A stretch of 64,000 nucleotides of DNA, from the NCBI GenBank assembly GCA_040954595.2, contig CM082584.2, forward strand, positions 1,984,001-2,048,000, in the 5' to 3' direction. Position 1 is the stretch's first letter. Each line of letters starts with the position of its first letter. The translations under genes were made by a program, and so were the position numbers. The stretch comes from Balanoglossus misakiensis (lineage: Eukaryota > Hemichordata). Under the pieces are notes generated by a model, which saw only the letters and a program-made list of their open reading frames with translations, did no database searches and had not been told where the DNA came from. This document shows, piece after piece, positions 1 through 10,822 of the stretch.

Positions 1-2543
1 ATTTTATCAGAATATTTATTTTAAGTATGCAAAAATCCTAACATGATATATCTGTCTACTTATTTATCATGATAGGAAAATTGTTGGAATAAAAATATCA
101 AAGATATTCCTTCCTAATGCTGCATATACTATTTACATACTCTGGCAGTCTTGTAAATACAATGAAATGTTAGTCAAAAGCTCTTCTTAAGAACTGAGTA
201 ATTCTCAGTACAAAAAGCAATGTGTGGAAAATACCAACTTAGCATCTTATGCAACATCAACAAAATTGAGGAATGGTGTCCCCCCCTCCCCTTCAGCACT
301 ATACATGATTCAACAGCCTCAGAGGGTCATTCTTCACACACACATAAAATGAATGGCTGATTACATGAAATATTTTCGAAAGTCAATAAGTGGTCATGAA
401 AGGCTCTTGTTTTTGTTAAAATAAAAAATGTTAGGAAATTCAAGAAAAGTAAAAAGCAATGTATGTGAATATTGATATTAAAAACATGTGATTTTAATTG
501 TTTGGCTACTATGGTCACTGGATAGAAGAGATTAGGACTCTTTAATGACTTTATTTGCATTTGAATAGTGAACTTTCCTTTTGACGTTGAACCCCCTAGC
601 TGGACGAGAAAATGATCTAAATGTATCATGAACGTTTATTTTGTTGACACCATTCATTAATTTACCTTTTTAAGCATATATAAATGCATTATATCTCGAT
701 TGTAATTTGAGTGCATTTCGAGTCTATTAAAGTACTTTTCGTCGTACGAGGTCTCCTTCACTCCAGTCACTTCCTTATAACAGACTATATTTCTTCACAT
801 GCATCTAATAGTTTGATTCTAACATACTTGTCACGGGTGTCGCCGTTCACCACAAAACACACCAACATGGTTTAAAGGTTTCACAAGACATAGGCCTATA
901 ACATTTCTTAACTGAAATTGAACAGGGACATCATCAGTTCATATGTGTGGCCGGTCTGGCTACACAGGTGAACTGCTAAATTACGCACATGTATGGGAGT
1001 TCACCTACAGCAGAATACACAAAAATTCATGCAAGTGAAAAATACAGAAGTACAATTGAAGACTTGACGCAAGTTCAGACACCAATTACTTGTGCTAAAA
1101 TGAGCCAGTAGAATGCACCTATATAAAAATGCTTCAAGCTACAGGTAAAGTACAAGGAAAACTAACCTGAAATTGAACATAGACATCTTCAGTTCATACA
1201 TGTGGCCGGTCTGGATACAGAGGTGAACTGACTAAGTATATGCATGGTGTCCTTTTATATCAGCAATCTACACTATGGTGGCGCATTACCTTGAGTTCAT
1301 TAGTCAAATGAAACATCCTGGTGGTTTGCATATAATTGAGATCATCAAATAGACTGTAAGTTCTATCATTACTAGAAAGGTGTTCTCATGCATAAATGAT
1401 TAAATGATGACTGCAAAGAATACAGGTGTTACATACATACAGATATTACATATATATTCAAGTGAACGAATGGTTTGGTCCAAATCCATTGTTTCCTGCT
1501 GGAAAGTTGGATGTCTACACAGGGAATTGGGTGAAAGGTGAGAGTGCTAAGAAAAAAGGCTGATGGTAATTTTCCATTTTTATCTAAATTGAATACATGT
1601 GTGGGCTTAATCTTTCCCAATAATGCTGACACACAAAAAGTTCATTGTTTTACCAAACTTTCCTTGAGAGTCGAATGAAGGCACTTGATATTAGCACAGA
1701 GACTGATTTTTTCCACACACCACTTTTCTCTTTTCATAGAGCTCCATTCAAATTTTGTACACAACAATGTAATAACATTGTCACTACCCAAGCCTAACTT
1801 TCAAATTACAATGTGACATTTCAAAACACTGTTAGACTCCCCAATGAACCATTAACTCTGGATCAGCATCCCTTCAAATTAGTGATAGCCCTGGGGTGAG
1901 TTTCGTTAATTTTGTTATAATGGTGTTATTTAATTGTTTGGCTGTAACACAAATTACTACATGGAAGTATAAACATGTTATGTCCACACATATGCTGTAG
2001 GTTCAGCTTCAATTCAATTTTCAGCAATCAGATCATAACAAATTATTCAAAAAAAATGAACATCAAGAGCTGGTGACTTTGTGGCTTTCACATGATAAAT
2101 ATAAACGTGTGAACATTGCCCCATGCTAGAGTGTGATATTAACACGTCTCAAACAACCTACAATTCTCTGTATATAATGAAACACATTCATTATAGCTGG
2201 ATTAGTTGGTTCACAGGTAATCTGTAACCAGATAGGCTGACCTGAGCAATCCATGTTTTTGCAAGTGTTTTATTGTCACTGTCATAGTGTGACTTCTTTG
2301 GTGTAATGCTCCACTGAACACAAGAGTATTAAAATTGGACAGATAAATGACCAATAACACAAAGTCTGTGATTGGGTAATACAAATGATAAGTACACAAC
2401 TGGAAGATCTGTCACTCAAAGTTTTGTCTATTGCTCTTTTCCCTGAGGGAGAAATAGAGAGCAATTTTAGAGATACGTTCTTCAGTTTAATGATCAGGCA
2501 TTAATGAAATATTAGTCTAGTATATAGCTGTATTTTGTCAGCT
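1..2543. other. Non-coding stretch, no gene recognised
   Basis: No exon, RNA gene or complete element could be supported here. The short open frames are AT-rich and show no family motif. The only internal structure noted is a pair of direct repeats at about 912-974 and 1167-1230, listed separately. Confidence 0.6.
912..1230. repeat. Pair of ~63-bp direct repeats
   Basis: Positions 912-974 and 1167-1230 share most bases, including the core ATGTGTGGCCGGTCTGG or ATGTGGCCGGTCTGG and the following GGTGAACTG. The 255-bp spacing suggests a local tandem duplication or two ends of a decayed repeat. No function can be inferred. Confidence 0.6.
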
Positions 2544-2871
2544 TTGCTTCCAAAAACTATGCATGCCACTGCCCCAATAAAGCACGATACCCCTTGCTGG
2601 GAATTGTGATGTAATTAATATCACTTTGAAGTCAATCACAGACTTTTTTTTCCATTGATTGGTCAAAGGATACATGTGTTGTTAAGGATGAGTACCATTT
2701 TGACTTTAGATTAGCCTTGCCTTCACTGTATCTTTACACACAATCACCATTGATCAGTTTATGTGCGTGACTTCGAGGGGGATGCTAGTTACATCACAGT
2801 TCCCAGCAAGGGCTATCAGGTTTTATTGGGCCAGTGGCATGCATGACTCTAAATGTTCGTTTTGGAAGCAG
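2544..2871. mobile_element. Non-autonomous TIR/foldback element, ~330 bp
   Basis: The two ends are imperfect inverted repeats of roughly 85 bp. The left arm (from about 2544) has GCTTCCAAAA, GCATGCCACTG, CCCCTTGCTGGGAA and TGTGATGTAA. The right arm (to about 2871) carries the complements of these blocks in reverse order. It has no coding capacity. The target duplication is not clear, so the superfamily is unassigned. Confidence 0.65.
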
Positions 2872-3427
2872 AAAAAATGGGTATATACTAACAGTATAGA
2901 AAACATTTTCCAATTTCCGAAAAACCTCTTTTTTACATAATTACTGCTGAAAAAGTTAGAAATTTATGAAAATATTCCTTATTCTTTGCCAATTTCTAAT
3001 GAAAAAATTACATAAAGGTATTCTTAGTCTCTTTCCTGCAGCTGTACAGCAGGAAAAATGCATTTTGTCATATTTTGGCTTTAAACTCAAATTAAAATTT
3101 ATCTGTGAAAAAACTGAGTCTCCATCAAAGCCACGTACATGACAGTCCTTTTGATTTTTTTCTAATGAAACTTTGTCTCCATGTTTATCATGAGTAATAT
3201 TTCTATTGAAAATTTGCAAGTGTGTGAATTGTTTGTAAAATTTCGCCAGAAAAAAAAAATAGCATCAAAAAGTAAATCTGAAACCCAATATTTATTACAA
3301 GAATTGTTAGATTAATATCCGTATCACACAAATCCGTTGGATTTCGTATGAATTTTAGGAAATAAGCACTGCTCATTGACAAATCCATATTTTGCAGCTG
3401 AAATACTTGGAAAAGAGTCAGTGGCAT

Positions 3428-3735
3428 GTGAGAGCTTGGAAATTTCCAAGCACTGACAAGGGTCAGTGGTCGGAAATTTCCAGACACTCAGGGAATGCGA
3501 GAGCCTGGAAATTTCCAAGCACTGACAATGGTCAGTGGTCGGAAATTTCCAGACACTCAGGGAATGTGAGAGCCTGGAAATTTCCAAGCACTGACAAGGG
3601 TTAGTGGTCGGAAATTTCCAGACACTCAGGGAATGTGAGAGCTTAGAAATTTCCAAGCACTGACAAGGGTCAGTGGTCGGAAATTTCCAGACACTCAGGG
3701 AATGTGAGAGCCTTGAAATTTGCAAGCACTGACAG
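3428..3735. repeat. 69-bp minisatellite array, left arm
   Basis: About four and a half units of 69 bp. Each unit contains two perfect palindromes GGAAATTTCC, separated by CAAGCACTGAC...CAGTGGTC and CAGACACTCAGGGAAT. The array is the inverted counterpart of 4655-5045. Confidence 0.9.
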
Positions 3736-3799
3736 GGTCGTGGTAGTCCCCCGTACAGGTATGCGTTCTCCCGGCGTTTAATACATGGCTTCCACCACA

Positions 3800-4205
3800 T
3801 CTCTGCAAGGCTCCATGGACAAAACTGATTCGTCTGAGATCCGGATCCGGACAGCAGCTTTTCGGCCGAGATTCGATTTTATCGGGGGGAATCTTTCCCC
3901 CGTCTACCCACAAATGACTCCAAATATGATGTAATTAACTTCCGAGCCGCTCGCTTTCTGATTTTCTCTTGTGTTTACCTGTTGAGATCGCCATATTGAA
4001 TACAGTGAGGTTATCTCAATGGGTAAACACAAAAGTTTCAGAAAGCGAGCGGTTCGGATGTTAGAAGAAGTCAATCGTGGAGTCGGTTATAACCGGTTAG
4101 TAGACAGGGAAAGGATATTCTCCCGATAAAATCGAATTTCGACGAAAAGCTCTGGTACGGATCTTGACCTCAGACGCAACAGGTTTGTCTAAGGAGCCTT
4201 AGCGT
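3800..4205. repeat. Palindromic core between the minisatellite arms
   Basis: Nested inverted segments are centred near 4000. TTCGATTTTATCGGG (left) matches CCCGATAAAATCGAA (right). GCTCGCTTTCTGA (left) matches CAGAAAGCGAGC (right). The outer GGCTCC / GGAGCC blocks also pair. The core is more GC-rich than its surroundings. Confidence 0.75.
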
Positions 4206-4654
4206 CACAATGTTCATGACAGGCTTCGCCTACCAACTCCTCTGAGTTAGCCCATACACTAGTTGTTTATTGGGAATTGGTATTGTTTATCTGACATAAT
4301 TGTTCTTTCTACTCTGTATACAAAGTCACAACTTCACAACTACCAAATGCTATTGTTCTTGAATTATGCAGTGTTACCAAATGTCACAGTTCAAACCACT
4401 GTTTATAAACAAGTATTGGCCATCCCGCCCCTCTCTCTTCATTCCGAACCTATTCCCAAGTGTACGCGGTACATTTGTTGGTGCCGAGACCAGGATGTCG
4501 GGCATGGAGAGAGAGAGAAGAACAGCAGAAGAGGCCACCGCAGTCAAATGACCAATCTCATCCGTAGGGTTGAAGATATAAACACAGGCGCAGTTCCTCA
4601 ACAGATAGCTTTCCTAAAGGCCATAATTTGAAACATGACAGAGAAACTCAAGAT

Positions 4655-5045
4655 TTCCAAGCACTGACCCTGTCAATGCTTGGAAATTTCAAGGCTCTCA
4701 CATTCCCTGAGTGTCTGGATATTTCCGGCCACTAACCCTATCAGTGCTTGGAAATTTCTAGGCTCTCACATTCCCTGAGTGTCTGGAAATTTCCGACCAC
4801 TGACCCTTGTCAGTGCTTGGAAATTTCTAAGCTCTCGCATTCCCTGAGTGTCTGGAAATTTCCGACCACTGACCCTTGTCAGTGCTTGGAAATTTCCAGG
4901 CTCTCACATTCCCTGAGTGTCTGGAAATTTCCGACCACTGACCCTTGTCAGTGCTTGGAAATTTCCAGGCTCTCACATTCCCTGAGTGTCTGGAAATTTC
5001 CGACCACTGACAAGGGTCAGAGGTCGGAAATTTCCAGACACTGAC
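4655..5045. repeat. 69-bp minisatellite array, right arm (inverted)
   Basis: About five and a half units of the same 69-bp repeat in reverse orientation (GTGTCTGGAAATTTCCGACC...), again with two GGAAATTTCC palindromes per unit. The last unit turns back on itself near 5000-5045, where CCACTGACAAGGGTCAG flips orientation. Confidence 0.9.
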
Positions 5046-5343
5046 CCTTCTGGAGTGACTAGCAATTTTTGCAAATTGTACTATTAATTGAATTCATAAT
5101 TTAATTATTAGTTTTTTTCAATGAAATATTCAAATCCATACAACCCAAAGATGGCTCCTTTATTATTTCTATGGAAATTTCACAGTTTATTCTTTTCTTT
5201 CTGCACACTCGCAAACATCTTGAAATTAATCATAGAAAAATATCGAAATATATTGTACTGTGAACAAAACACTAATTTCCTTGAAAAAAGTTTAAAAAAC
5301 GGCTACTTTTCGGAAATTGGAAAATGTTTTCTATACTGTTATA

Positions 5344-5551
5344 CTGTAAAACATGAAATTTTCCCAACAGGAAATTTTCGCAATATCAAAAGTGGCGACT
5401 GTTATGTAATGATTAATTTTCGCATTCTCGAATTTCAATTCATCATTATTTCAGAAAAACATTTTTTTTGCGACTTTTTAGTTTTCAGGTTATTTTGGCT
5501 CTTGCATGATTCATGCAAATTTATCGCTCGTGAAAATTTCCTGTTTTACAG
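5344..5551. mobile_element. TA-flanked MITE family 'CTGTAAAAC', copy 1
   Basis: A 208-bp element with inverted ends CTGTAAAAC...GTTTTACAG, each bounded by TA. It shares its interior with copies at 48326, 58466, 60324 and 62997. It is non-coding. The TA duplication is typical of Tc1/mariner-type cut-and-paste elements; the assignment is an inference. Confidence 0.75.
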
Positions 5552-5839
5552 TACATCCTAAGTATCTTTTTTTCACACCAGAAGACAATGCATAGTTGCT
5601 TTGTGTATGGCAGACTTTGTATTACGATAGACACTGACAACCAGTTACATCTGTCTCGCATACAAATATGGTCATATTGAAATAAGGTATTACGATGGAA
5701 ACAAAGTAAAGCTAATGCAAGAATTAGTACAGAACAAGTCTATTCTGTTACTACACTGGAATAACCATTCTGTGTTATTTGATCTGTTTAATTAAAGTCT
5801 ACAGTCTCGTGTTCATTATAGTCAGTTTCCTGTATGAAT
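5552..5839. other. 3' flank of the Gln-rich last exon, no gene
   Basis: No coding feature seen. On the minus strand this is downstream of the stop codon at 5840-5842. An AATAAA hexamer overlaps that stop on the minus strand; whether it serves as a polyadenylation signal so close to the stop is doubtful. Confidence 0.5.
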
Positions 5840-6124
5840 TTATTGATTCAGAATATCAAAAAGACTCATGTCATCAGCCAGCAGACTACTACTTGATTGT
5901 TGCTGTGTTTGTTGCATGCTGGGTGCCAAGCCCATCTGAGGTACCTGTGGTCGCGGCCGTGGCTATTGTCCTAGTAACAGCTGTTGTTGTTGTTGTGATT
6001 GCTGTTGTTGTAAGAACTGCTGTTGTTGTTGCCATGTTTGTTGTGTTGCTGCTGGTTGTTGTTGTTGTGGTGGTGGTGGTGGAATGGTTGGTTGTGTACC
6101 GCTAGCTTGTTGTTTTTGTTGTTG
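5840..6124 (-). pseudogene. Terminal Gln-rich exon, broken by an internal stop
   Basis: Minus-strand exon of 285 bp. It starts after a CAACAG acceptor and ends at TAA (5840-5842). The 94 codons are dominated by Gln runs with a short Pro run, then PQVPQMGLAPSM and Gln/Ser repeats, and end in LLADDMSLFDILNQ. That end combines acidic and bulky hydrophobic residues, like an activation or docking tail. One in-frame TAG interrupts the frame after LLLGQ (CAA TAG CCA), most simply a CAG to TAG change. Such composition is common in Mediator, SAGA and coactivator proteins, but I do not recognise the family. The preceding exon at 7274-7495 ends in matching phase 0. It could be a single-allele nonsense variant rather than a fixed pseudogene. 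Confidence 0.55.
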
Positions 6125-7273
6125 CTGTTGAATGCAAACAAAATGGTTTTCTTTTTAAAGTCACTTCACAGAAAGCGGCAATGTATCAGGAGACAGCTCT
6201 CTTTAACGTTCTTCACATTTGTCAATCAGACTGAAATTTAGGGAGGCATAAAGTAACTGTAATTTCGGGTATAGTCGTGTCGTGTCTACTATTTGATGGT
6301 TAATTTCAGGACCCCCATTGACCTAATTAATTATGTACACGCCTAATTCTAGGCTAACCAATAGATCTAGAAGTTTGGATTTTGTAGGACATAAATCAGT
6401 TTAGGATCAAAACTTTTTGACAAAATTTCTGGTATCCACAGCAGATAATCCTTGGCATTCTGTAGAAACCCTGGGAATCGCTTGGGCCCAGTGAACACTG
6501 CTTTCAGCTTTAATTCACCATGTAATCAGATGCAGACATTTTGAAAACAATGTGATTTAAATTCTAAGCAGACTTTTGTTAAAGGGTTATGATCGTCTAA
6601 TGCGCATGTGCCAAAGCAGAGATTCTGGTTACAAAAACTTTATCAATGACACAATTCTGTCTATACAACAGACAAGATGGCGGCAACCATACTCTGTGTC
6701 GTAAATTAGGAAAAAAAACAGCAAATTGAGTGAAAAGAAGAGACAAAATGAAAGTCTTCTTTATATATATATATATATATATGGTGGGCAAGAAATATGA
6801 AAGGAAGTGAAGGCAGTCCACTATTTGAATGCATGCACATAAAATTTGCAGATATTTGGATTTGATCTTATTTTGTACACACAAAATTACACATATGTGC
6901 ATAAGAGTAAGACGATTGTCTGCATTTAAAACTGTCTGACGGAGGTTATCATCAGTGCTTCCACACTGATACCATGGAAAAACTAGAAGAATTGAAAATA
7001 AGAATGAGACAAGATTTGTTGTATTCCTCTGTCTGTAATTTAGGTCTGCTTTGGGCAAATAGTGCTTTGAATTTATTCTGTGTGACTGTCAGGTCCCAAA
7101 TACATTAAGATAATTTCGGGAATGGCACAGAACATGTTATTTGTAACATCAAGAAAGCTCCTTTTTTGAGAAAAATGATTTTATTTTTCCCCACATAACA
7201 ATTCCCAGGAGTGACACGGGTATCAGTCTTGGTTTTCAAAATATTCACTGTTCACATTATTGTGACAACTTAC
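6125..7273. other. Intron of the Gln-rich gene
   Basis: Sits between the two 3' exons on the minus strand, with acceptor and donor signals at its ends. It contains an uninterrupted (TA)n run at 6762-6782. No other gene or element was recognised. Confidence 0.5.
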
Positions 7274-7495
7274 TTGAAAGTGGTGTCTTAGTTGTTGATT
7301 TGTTGATTGTATATTGGATGGCTGTGCTTGCACTGCTTGTTGTTGTTGTTGTTGGGCTATCTTTGTAATTGCTTTTGTTGTTGTCTTTGTGTTATGAGTT
7401 GATTTTGTCGTGCATGTTGATCTTGCTGATTCTTCAATTCAAGTTCTTATTTTCTGTGCCATCTCTAGATTCTCCTGCAGTGCTTGAATATTCCT
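7274..7495 (-). pseudogene. Penultimate Gln-rich/coiled-coil exon with frameshifts
   Basis: A 222-bp segment on the minus strand, bounded by a TTTTAG acceptor and a GTAAGT donor. Conceptual reading gives NIQALQENLEMAQKI, then, after a frame change, ELELKNQQDQHARQNQLI and Gln-rich sequence. After a second frame change it gives AQQQQQQAVQAQPSNIQ. The first half has heptad-like spacing that suggests a coiled coil. Two frame changes mean it cannot be translated whole as written. It lies directly upstream of the Gln-rich last exon and ends in phase 0, matching it. It is probably the same gene as, or a relative of, the exons at 59-63 kb, but no shared exon proves this. Confidence 0.5.
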
Positions 7496-7894
7496 CTAAA
7501 AGATCAAAAGTGTAAACAGTCAATCATTGTCATGTGTCAATCTACCAACAGGTAACTGACTACAGGAGCTTCAGCCAATTTTCACTTGGGAGATTATTGA
7601 AATCAATTTAAAGCTCAGTAACTCCAACTTCGGGTTATTTTCTCAATATTTTTTTGGGGTATCAACTGTGGTTTCTTGTCCCACTTATCATGGAATTAAT
7701 CATATTCAAATATTTGAAGGGATTAAAAAGTACATACTGTAAAACACTTTAGTGCCTTTCACACGTGCCATCAACGCCGCCCCAGCAGCGGCCCTAGGGC
7801 GGCGTTAATTTGTAAGTGCCACGTGTGAAAAGGTGAGAGCGGCTTTTTTGGGGACGGTGTTGAGGGGTGGGACCTGGGTCGGGGCGCTGCACTA
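7496..7894. other. Non-coding flank with GC-rich inverted segments
   Basis: Holds TTTCACACGTGCC near 7757 and CACGTGTGAAAA near 7823, around a small GC-rich hairpin (ACGCCGCC...GGGCGGCGT). CACGTGTGAA recurs at about 9102, beyond the Tigger-like element. The flanks may therefore be an older inverted-repeat element split by that insertion. No gene seen. Confidence 0.4.
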
Positions 7895-9083
7895 CAGTGG
7901 AACGCCGATTATCCGAACGCCGATTATCCGAATTTCGGATTATCCGAACGCTTTGGTACGGTCCCGGGTACGGTCCCTGAACATTTTATTAGCCATGCCA
8001 AGCACCTGTTTTCTCGGCGGTCTGTGACATTTCCGCAGGAAAACTGACATTTCGGACAGTTTTCTTTGGTCAGTTCTAATTGTTTCTGTTGTAAAGGGAG
8101 GTGGGACGTGTTAAAAACGTCTTTATCATTGAATATTTCAATCATTTTACGACAACAGAGTGTCACACTTTCGGGTATCGTAACATTCGACACTAGGATT
8201 TCACACTCAAGTGTAAAACACGCAAAATCACTTGTCGCGTCGGCACGGCTTTGGCAATTTTTTGATAGTGTGAAGTAGATTTATCGCCGAAATAAGCTTA
8301 GCACTGTCGTTGATAATACAAATGAAAGCCATGGGTTGGGTGAGATCGCCCGTCTTCGACTCGTGCGAGCAGACGGCGGAGATCGCCCGAGGTGTCAACA
8401 TCAAAGACACGGCTTTTCAAACGCATGGACTTCATTCCGCGACACAGTGAAGGCGTGTCGGGTCGCGGTCGGTGACCATGGCAGCGCCGATATGAATGAC
8501 AGCCAAGACGTCACTTGCGGAAGTGACCTCGTGCGGAGAGCATGTTTTGCGCGGTTTGAATGTCACTGACATCGAAGATTTGGAGACTAGCGAGAACTAT
8601 GACAGCTTCGAAACATTAACGTATGATGAAATCATCGACTTTGTTTCTCAGAAATAAACTCATTGCATGAAAAATTAGGACGATAAAGAGAACGAGACAC
8701 CAGCTCTAGCGAAATCTACTGTGGCCATGGAAGGCCTACGCACGTTCCGTGGTTTGGTACGATGACCGGCCACATACGATGTTGAACGGATCAGAACATT
8801 GCAGCTTTGACTTCGTCTTTTTTTCTTTCTTAACCTTTTGAACTCTTAATATATGTATTTTTTTATATAAAAGAAGACGAATTGTGTTTTATTATTTTAT
8901 TAACTTCTTTTTGTGAGTGCATGGAAAATGCATGTGCATGTGGGAAACATCGTAACATACGCATGCCCCAATGGTGTGGTCAATTTCCTTTGTTGGGACG
9001 TGCCAAAATCAATTATCCGAACAATCAATTATCCGAACAAAATCTAACCCGCCCAACAGGTTCGGATAATCGGCGTTCCACTG
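7895..9083 (+). mobile_element. Pogo/Tigger-like DNA transposon, internally decayed
   Basis: Ends are inverted CAGTGGAACGCCGATTATCC, flanked by TA on both sides, as expected for the pogo/Tigger branch of Tc1/mariner. The length is 1,189 bp, well short of an autonomous element. The interior keeps a recognisable transposase 3' end (separate entry) and otherwise only broken frames. Confidence 0.8.
8532..8657 (+). pseudogene. C-terminal remnant of a pogo-like transposase
   Basis: Open frame of 41 codons ending in TAA, reading GLNVTDIEDLETSENYDS then LTYDEIIDFVSQK. Acidic tails of this kind with a final 'DEII..V' motif close many Tigger/jerky-type transposases. Upstream, about 8290-8530, fragments in other frames (for example EIARGVNIKDTAF) may belong to the same protein but are interrupted by stops. 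No catalytic DDE/D residues remain, so the element is not self-sufficient. Confidence 0.5.
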
Positions 9084-9257
9084 TAAACAGCGACTCAAAT
9101 CACGTGTGAACATAGTGACCTTTAGTCACGCTGCTGTGGACGCGCGTAGAGGGCGATGACCCTGTCCCTTTTATACACATGTGCATGCAGCAAAAGCATT
9201 TGAGTCACTGATAAGAAATGTTTACCAAATTTTATAATCCCAAAAAGGGCGCCCTAA

Positions 9258-10322
9258 GGGAGCATTCGTTTTTTACAGGGAGGGGGGGGCCGGTGGAATT
9301 TGAGTCGCCGACTAAATGTAAAAGGCAACCCCCCCTGGAAATTACTTTTCTAAAATGTGACCCCCCCCCCCCAAAAAAAAAAAGGTTTATCCACCGGATT
9401 AAACTTATCAAACTTTGTCAGATATTGGTGTATGTTCGACATACCACATAATCAACCATGAAACCTAGTTCCTTGATTTCCAAGTAGTGCATTGTCTGCC
9501 TGATCTTGTTACGTGAAAGAGTTCATTTTCAATGTCGCCGCTATCACTTTCTGAGTCACTTTCCGCTGAATCACCTAGTTCACCTATCACTACATGTTCA
9601 TCTTCTGGTTCACTGTCCTCATCCAAGTCATCCTCTTCATTCTCCTGCTCATCCTCCTCTTTGTCCCTCTCATGGTTTACTCTGAGACTTTCCAGAGTTG
9701 TTTGACACAGTTTCCGGCCAATGTGCGCTTCAACTATTTTCAGTTTGTCTTTTTTCAGCATCTTTTTCTCTGTTGTCAATTTATGTCTGTTCATGTACAT
9801 GTCTACTGAACATTGTTTTTATTTTTTAAGTATTTGTATTCTGTGTTGGGAGACATTGTAAACCGAGAATTGAAGGGGGTGGGTTTGGGAGGGGGTGTCC
9901 CCCTCCCACGTAAGAAAATTTTATAAAATACAGAGCTCAAAGCTGCATTTTAATGAACCCAGCAAAAGCAAATTAACGTCGCCGCTCAAAGTTATCATGG
10001 GGTGGGGGCAAGTCCCCTGACCTGGGACACTAGATAAACCAGTCAATGATTGAAAGGTGTTGATGAATGGAGGGGGTGGGTGTGGGAGGGGGTGTCCCCC
10101 TCCCACACTAGAAAATTTTGTAAAATAAAGGAAGCGAAACTGCATTTTTGTGGACTCAAAATAAATATTTAGCCGTCAAAGTTTTCAAGTCCCCCCTTTC
10201 AGTCCCTATATAATAATCCCTTGATTATAAAATTTGTCCCCCCCTAAAAACTGCTTTGTAAAAGTAAACCCCCCCCCTGATTTCCACCGGCCCCCCCTTC
10301 CCTGTAAAAAACGAATGCTCCC
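9258..10322. mobile_element. Harbinger-like TIR element with TAA duplication
   Basis: A 1,065-bp element with inverted ends of about 45 bp starting GGGAGCATTCGTTTTTTAC and running into G-tracts and CCGGTGGAA. TAA occurs directly at both outer edges (9255-9257, 10323-10325). A 3-bp TWA-type duplication and G-rich ends fit PIF/Harbinger. The interior holds two diverged direct copies of about 190 bp (from about 9871 and 10069) and a short acidic open frame. No transposase is evident. Confidence 0.65.
9465..9800 (-). pseudogene. Acidic 111-codon open frame inside the Harbinger-like element
   Basis: Begins with a basic, Lys-rich start (HKLTTEKKMLKKDKLKIVEA), passes through a long Glu/Asp/Ser tract and ends in VTRSGRQCTTW. 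'TRSGR' followed by aromatic or basic residues is common near the C-termini of transposon-encoded proteins. This may therefore be the last part of an accessory or transposase frame. No full domain can be named and no splice sites were found. Confidence 0.35.
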
Positions 10323-10647
10323 TAACAATGGCACTTGTGCAAGCGGCTTTAATTTTTCGCGAGCAATACATTTTCGCCAAATACGCAAGTGCCAAAATAG
10401 TGTAAAAATAAAGTGTCACGTAATTTTTTTTGAAGATAACGATGCAGTGAATGAAATAAGAGAACGCGAAAATTTATACTCGCGAAACAGTGGCCGCTCT
10501 CGATATAAGATCTGGAGTGCTGAGCAGTCTCTAACTATGTGTACTGATTGGTTGCAATAGAATACATATCAATAAGCAGGCCTTCTCCGCCCGTCAAATA
10601 GTGTTTACCCATCGTACAAATTGCCAAAATGAAGATATATCCCAATA

Positions 10648-10822
10648 CAGTAAAACTCCAATTATCCGAACTGACAGGGGGACATTGATTTTGTTCGGAT
10701 ATGCAGACAGTTCGGTTATTCGGATAGCGATCCTATACAAAAGAACTGTTTGGGGGACATGTCAGCAGTTTGGATAACCAAACAGTTCGGATAATTGGAT
10801 ATGGATAATTGGAGTTTTACTG
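10648..10822. mobile_element. Short Tigger-type MITE, 175 bp
   Basis: Inverted ends CAGTAAAACTCCAATTATCC, nearly perfect over at least 20 bp, with TA on both sides. The ATTATCCGAA-type sequence is shared with the larger element at 7895-9083, so both belong to the same broad pogo/Tigger group. It has no coding capacity. Confidence 0.85.

Larger units (their letters stand above)
2896..5342. mobile_element. Large foldback region with minisatellite arms
   Basis: Outer inverted segments at about 2896-2930 and 5308-5342 share GGAAATTGGAAAATGTTTTC read on opposite strands. Between them lie two oppositely oriented arrays of a 69-bp minisatellite and a palindromic core at about 3800-4205. The whole is best read as one foldback-type mobile element or derived palindrome of about 2.4 kb. 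Apparent 100-160 aa open frames here are only translations of the minisatellite. The span 4210-4640 is a unique spacer with no gene seen. Confidence 0.6.

Noticed and set aside
3324-5044. Repeat-protein genes with SLSVWKFPTTDPCQCLEISK-type repeats
   Set aside because: These are translations of the 69-bp minisatellite. The unit is a multiple of three, so it stays open in several frames on both strands.
5779-6105. Val/Leu-rich 'membrane' protein on the plus strand
   Set aside because: It is the antisense of CAA/CAG-rich glutamine codons, which read as GTT/TTG. The splice signals and composition support the minus strand.
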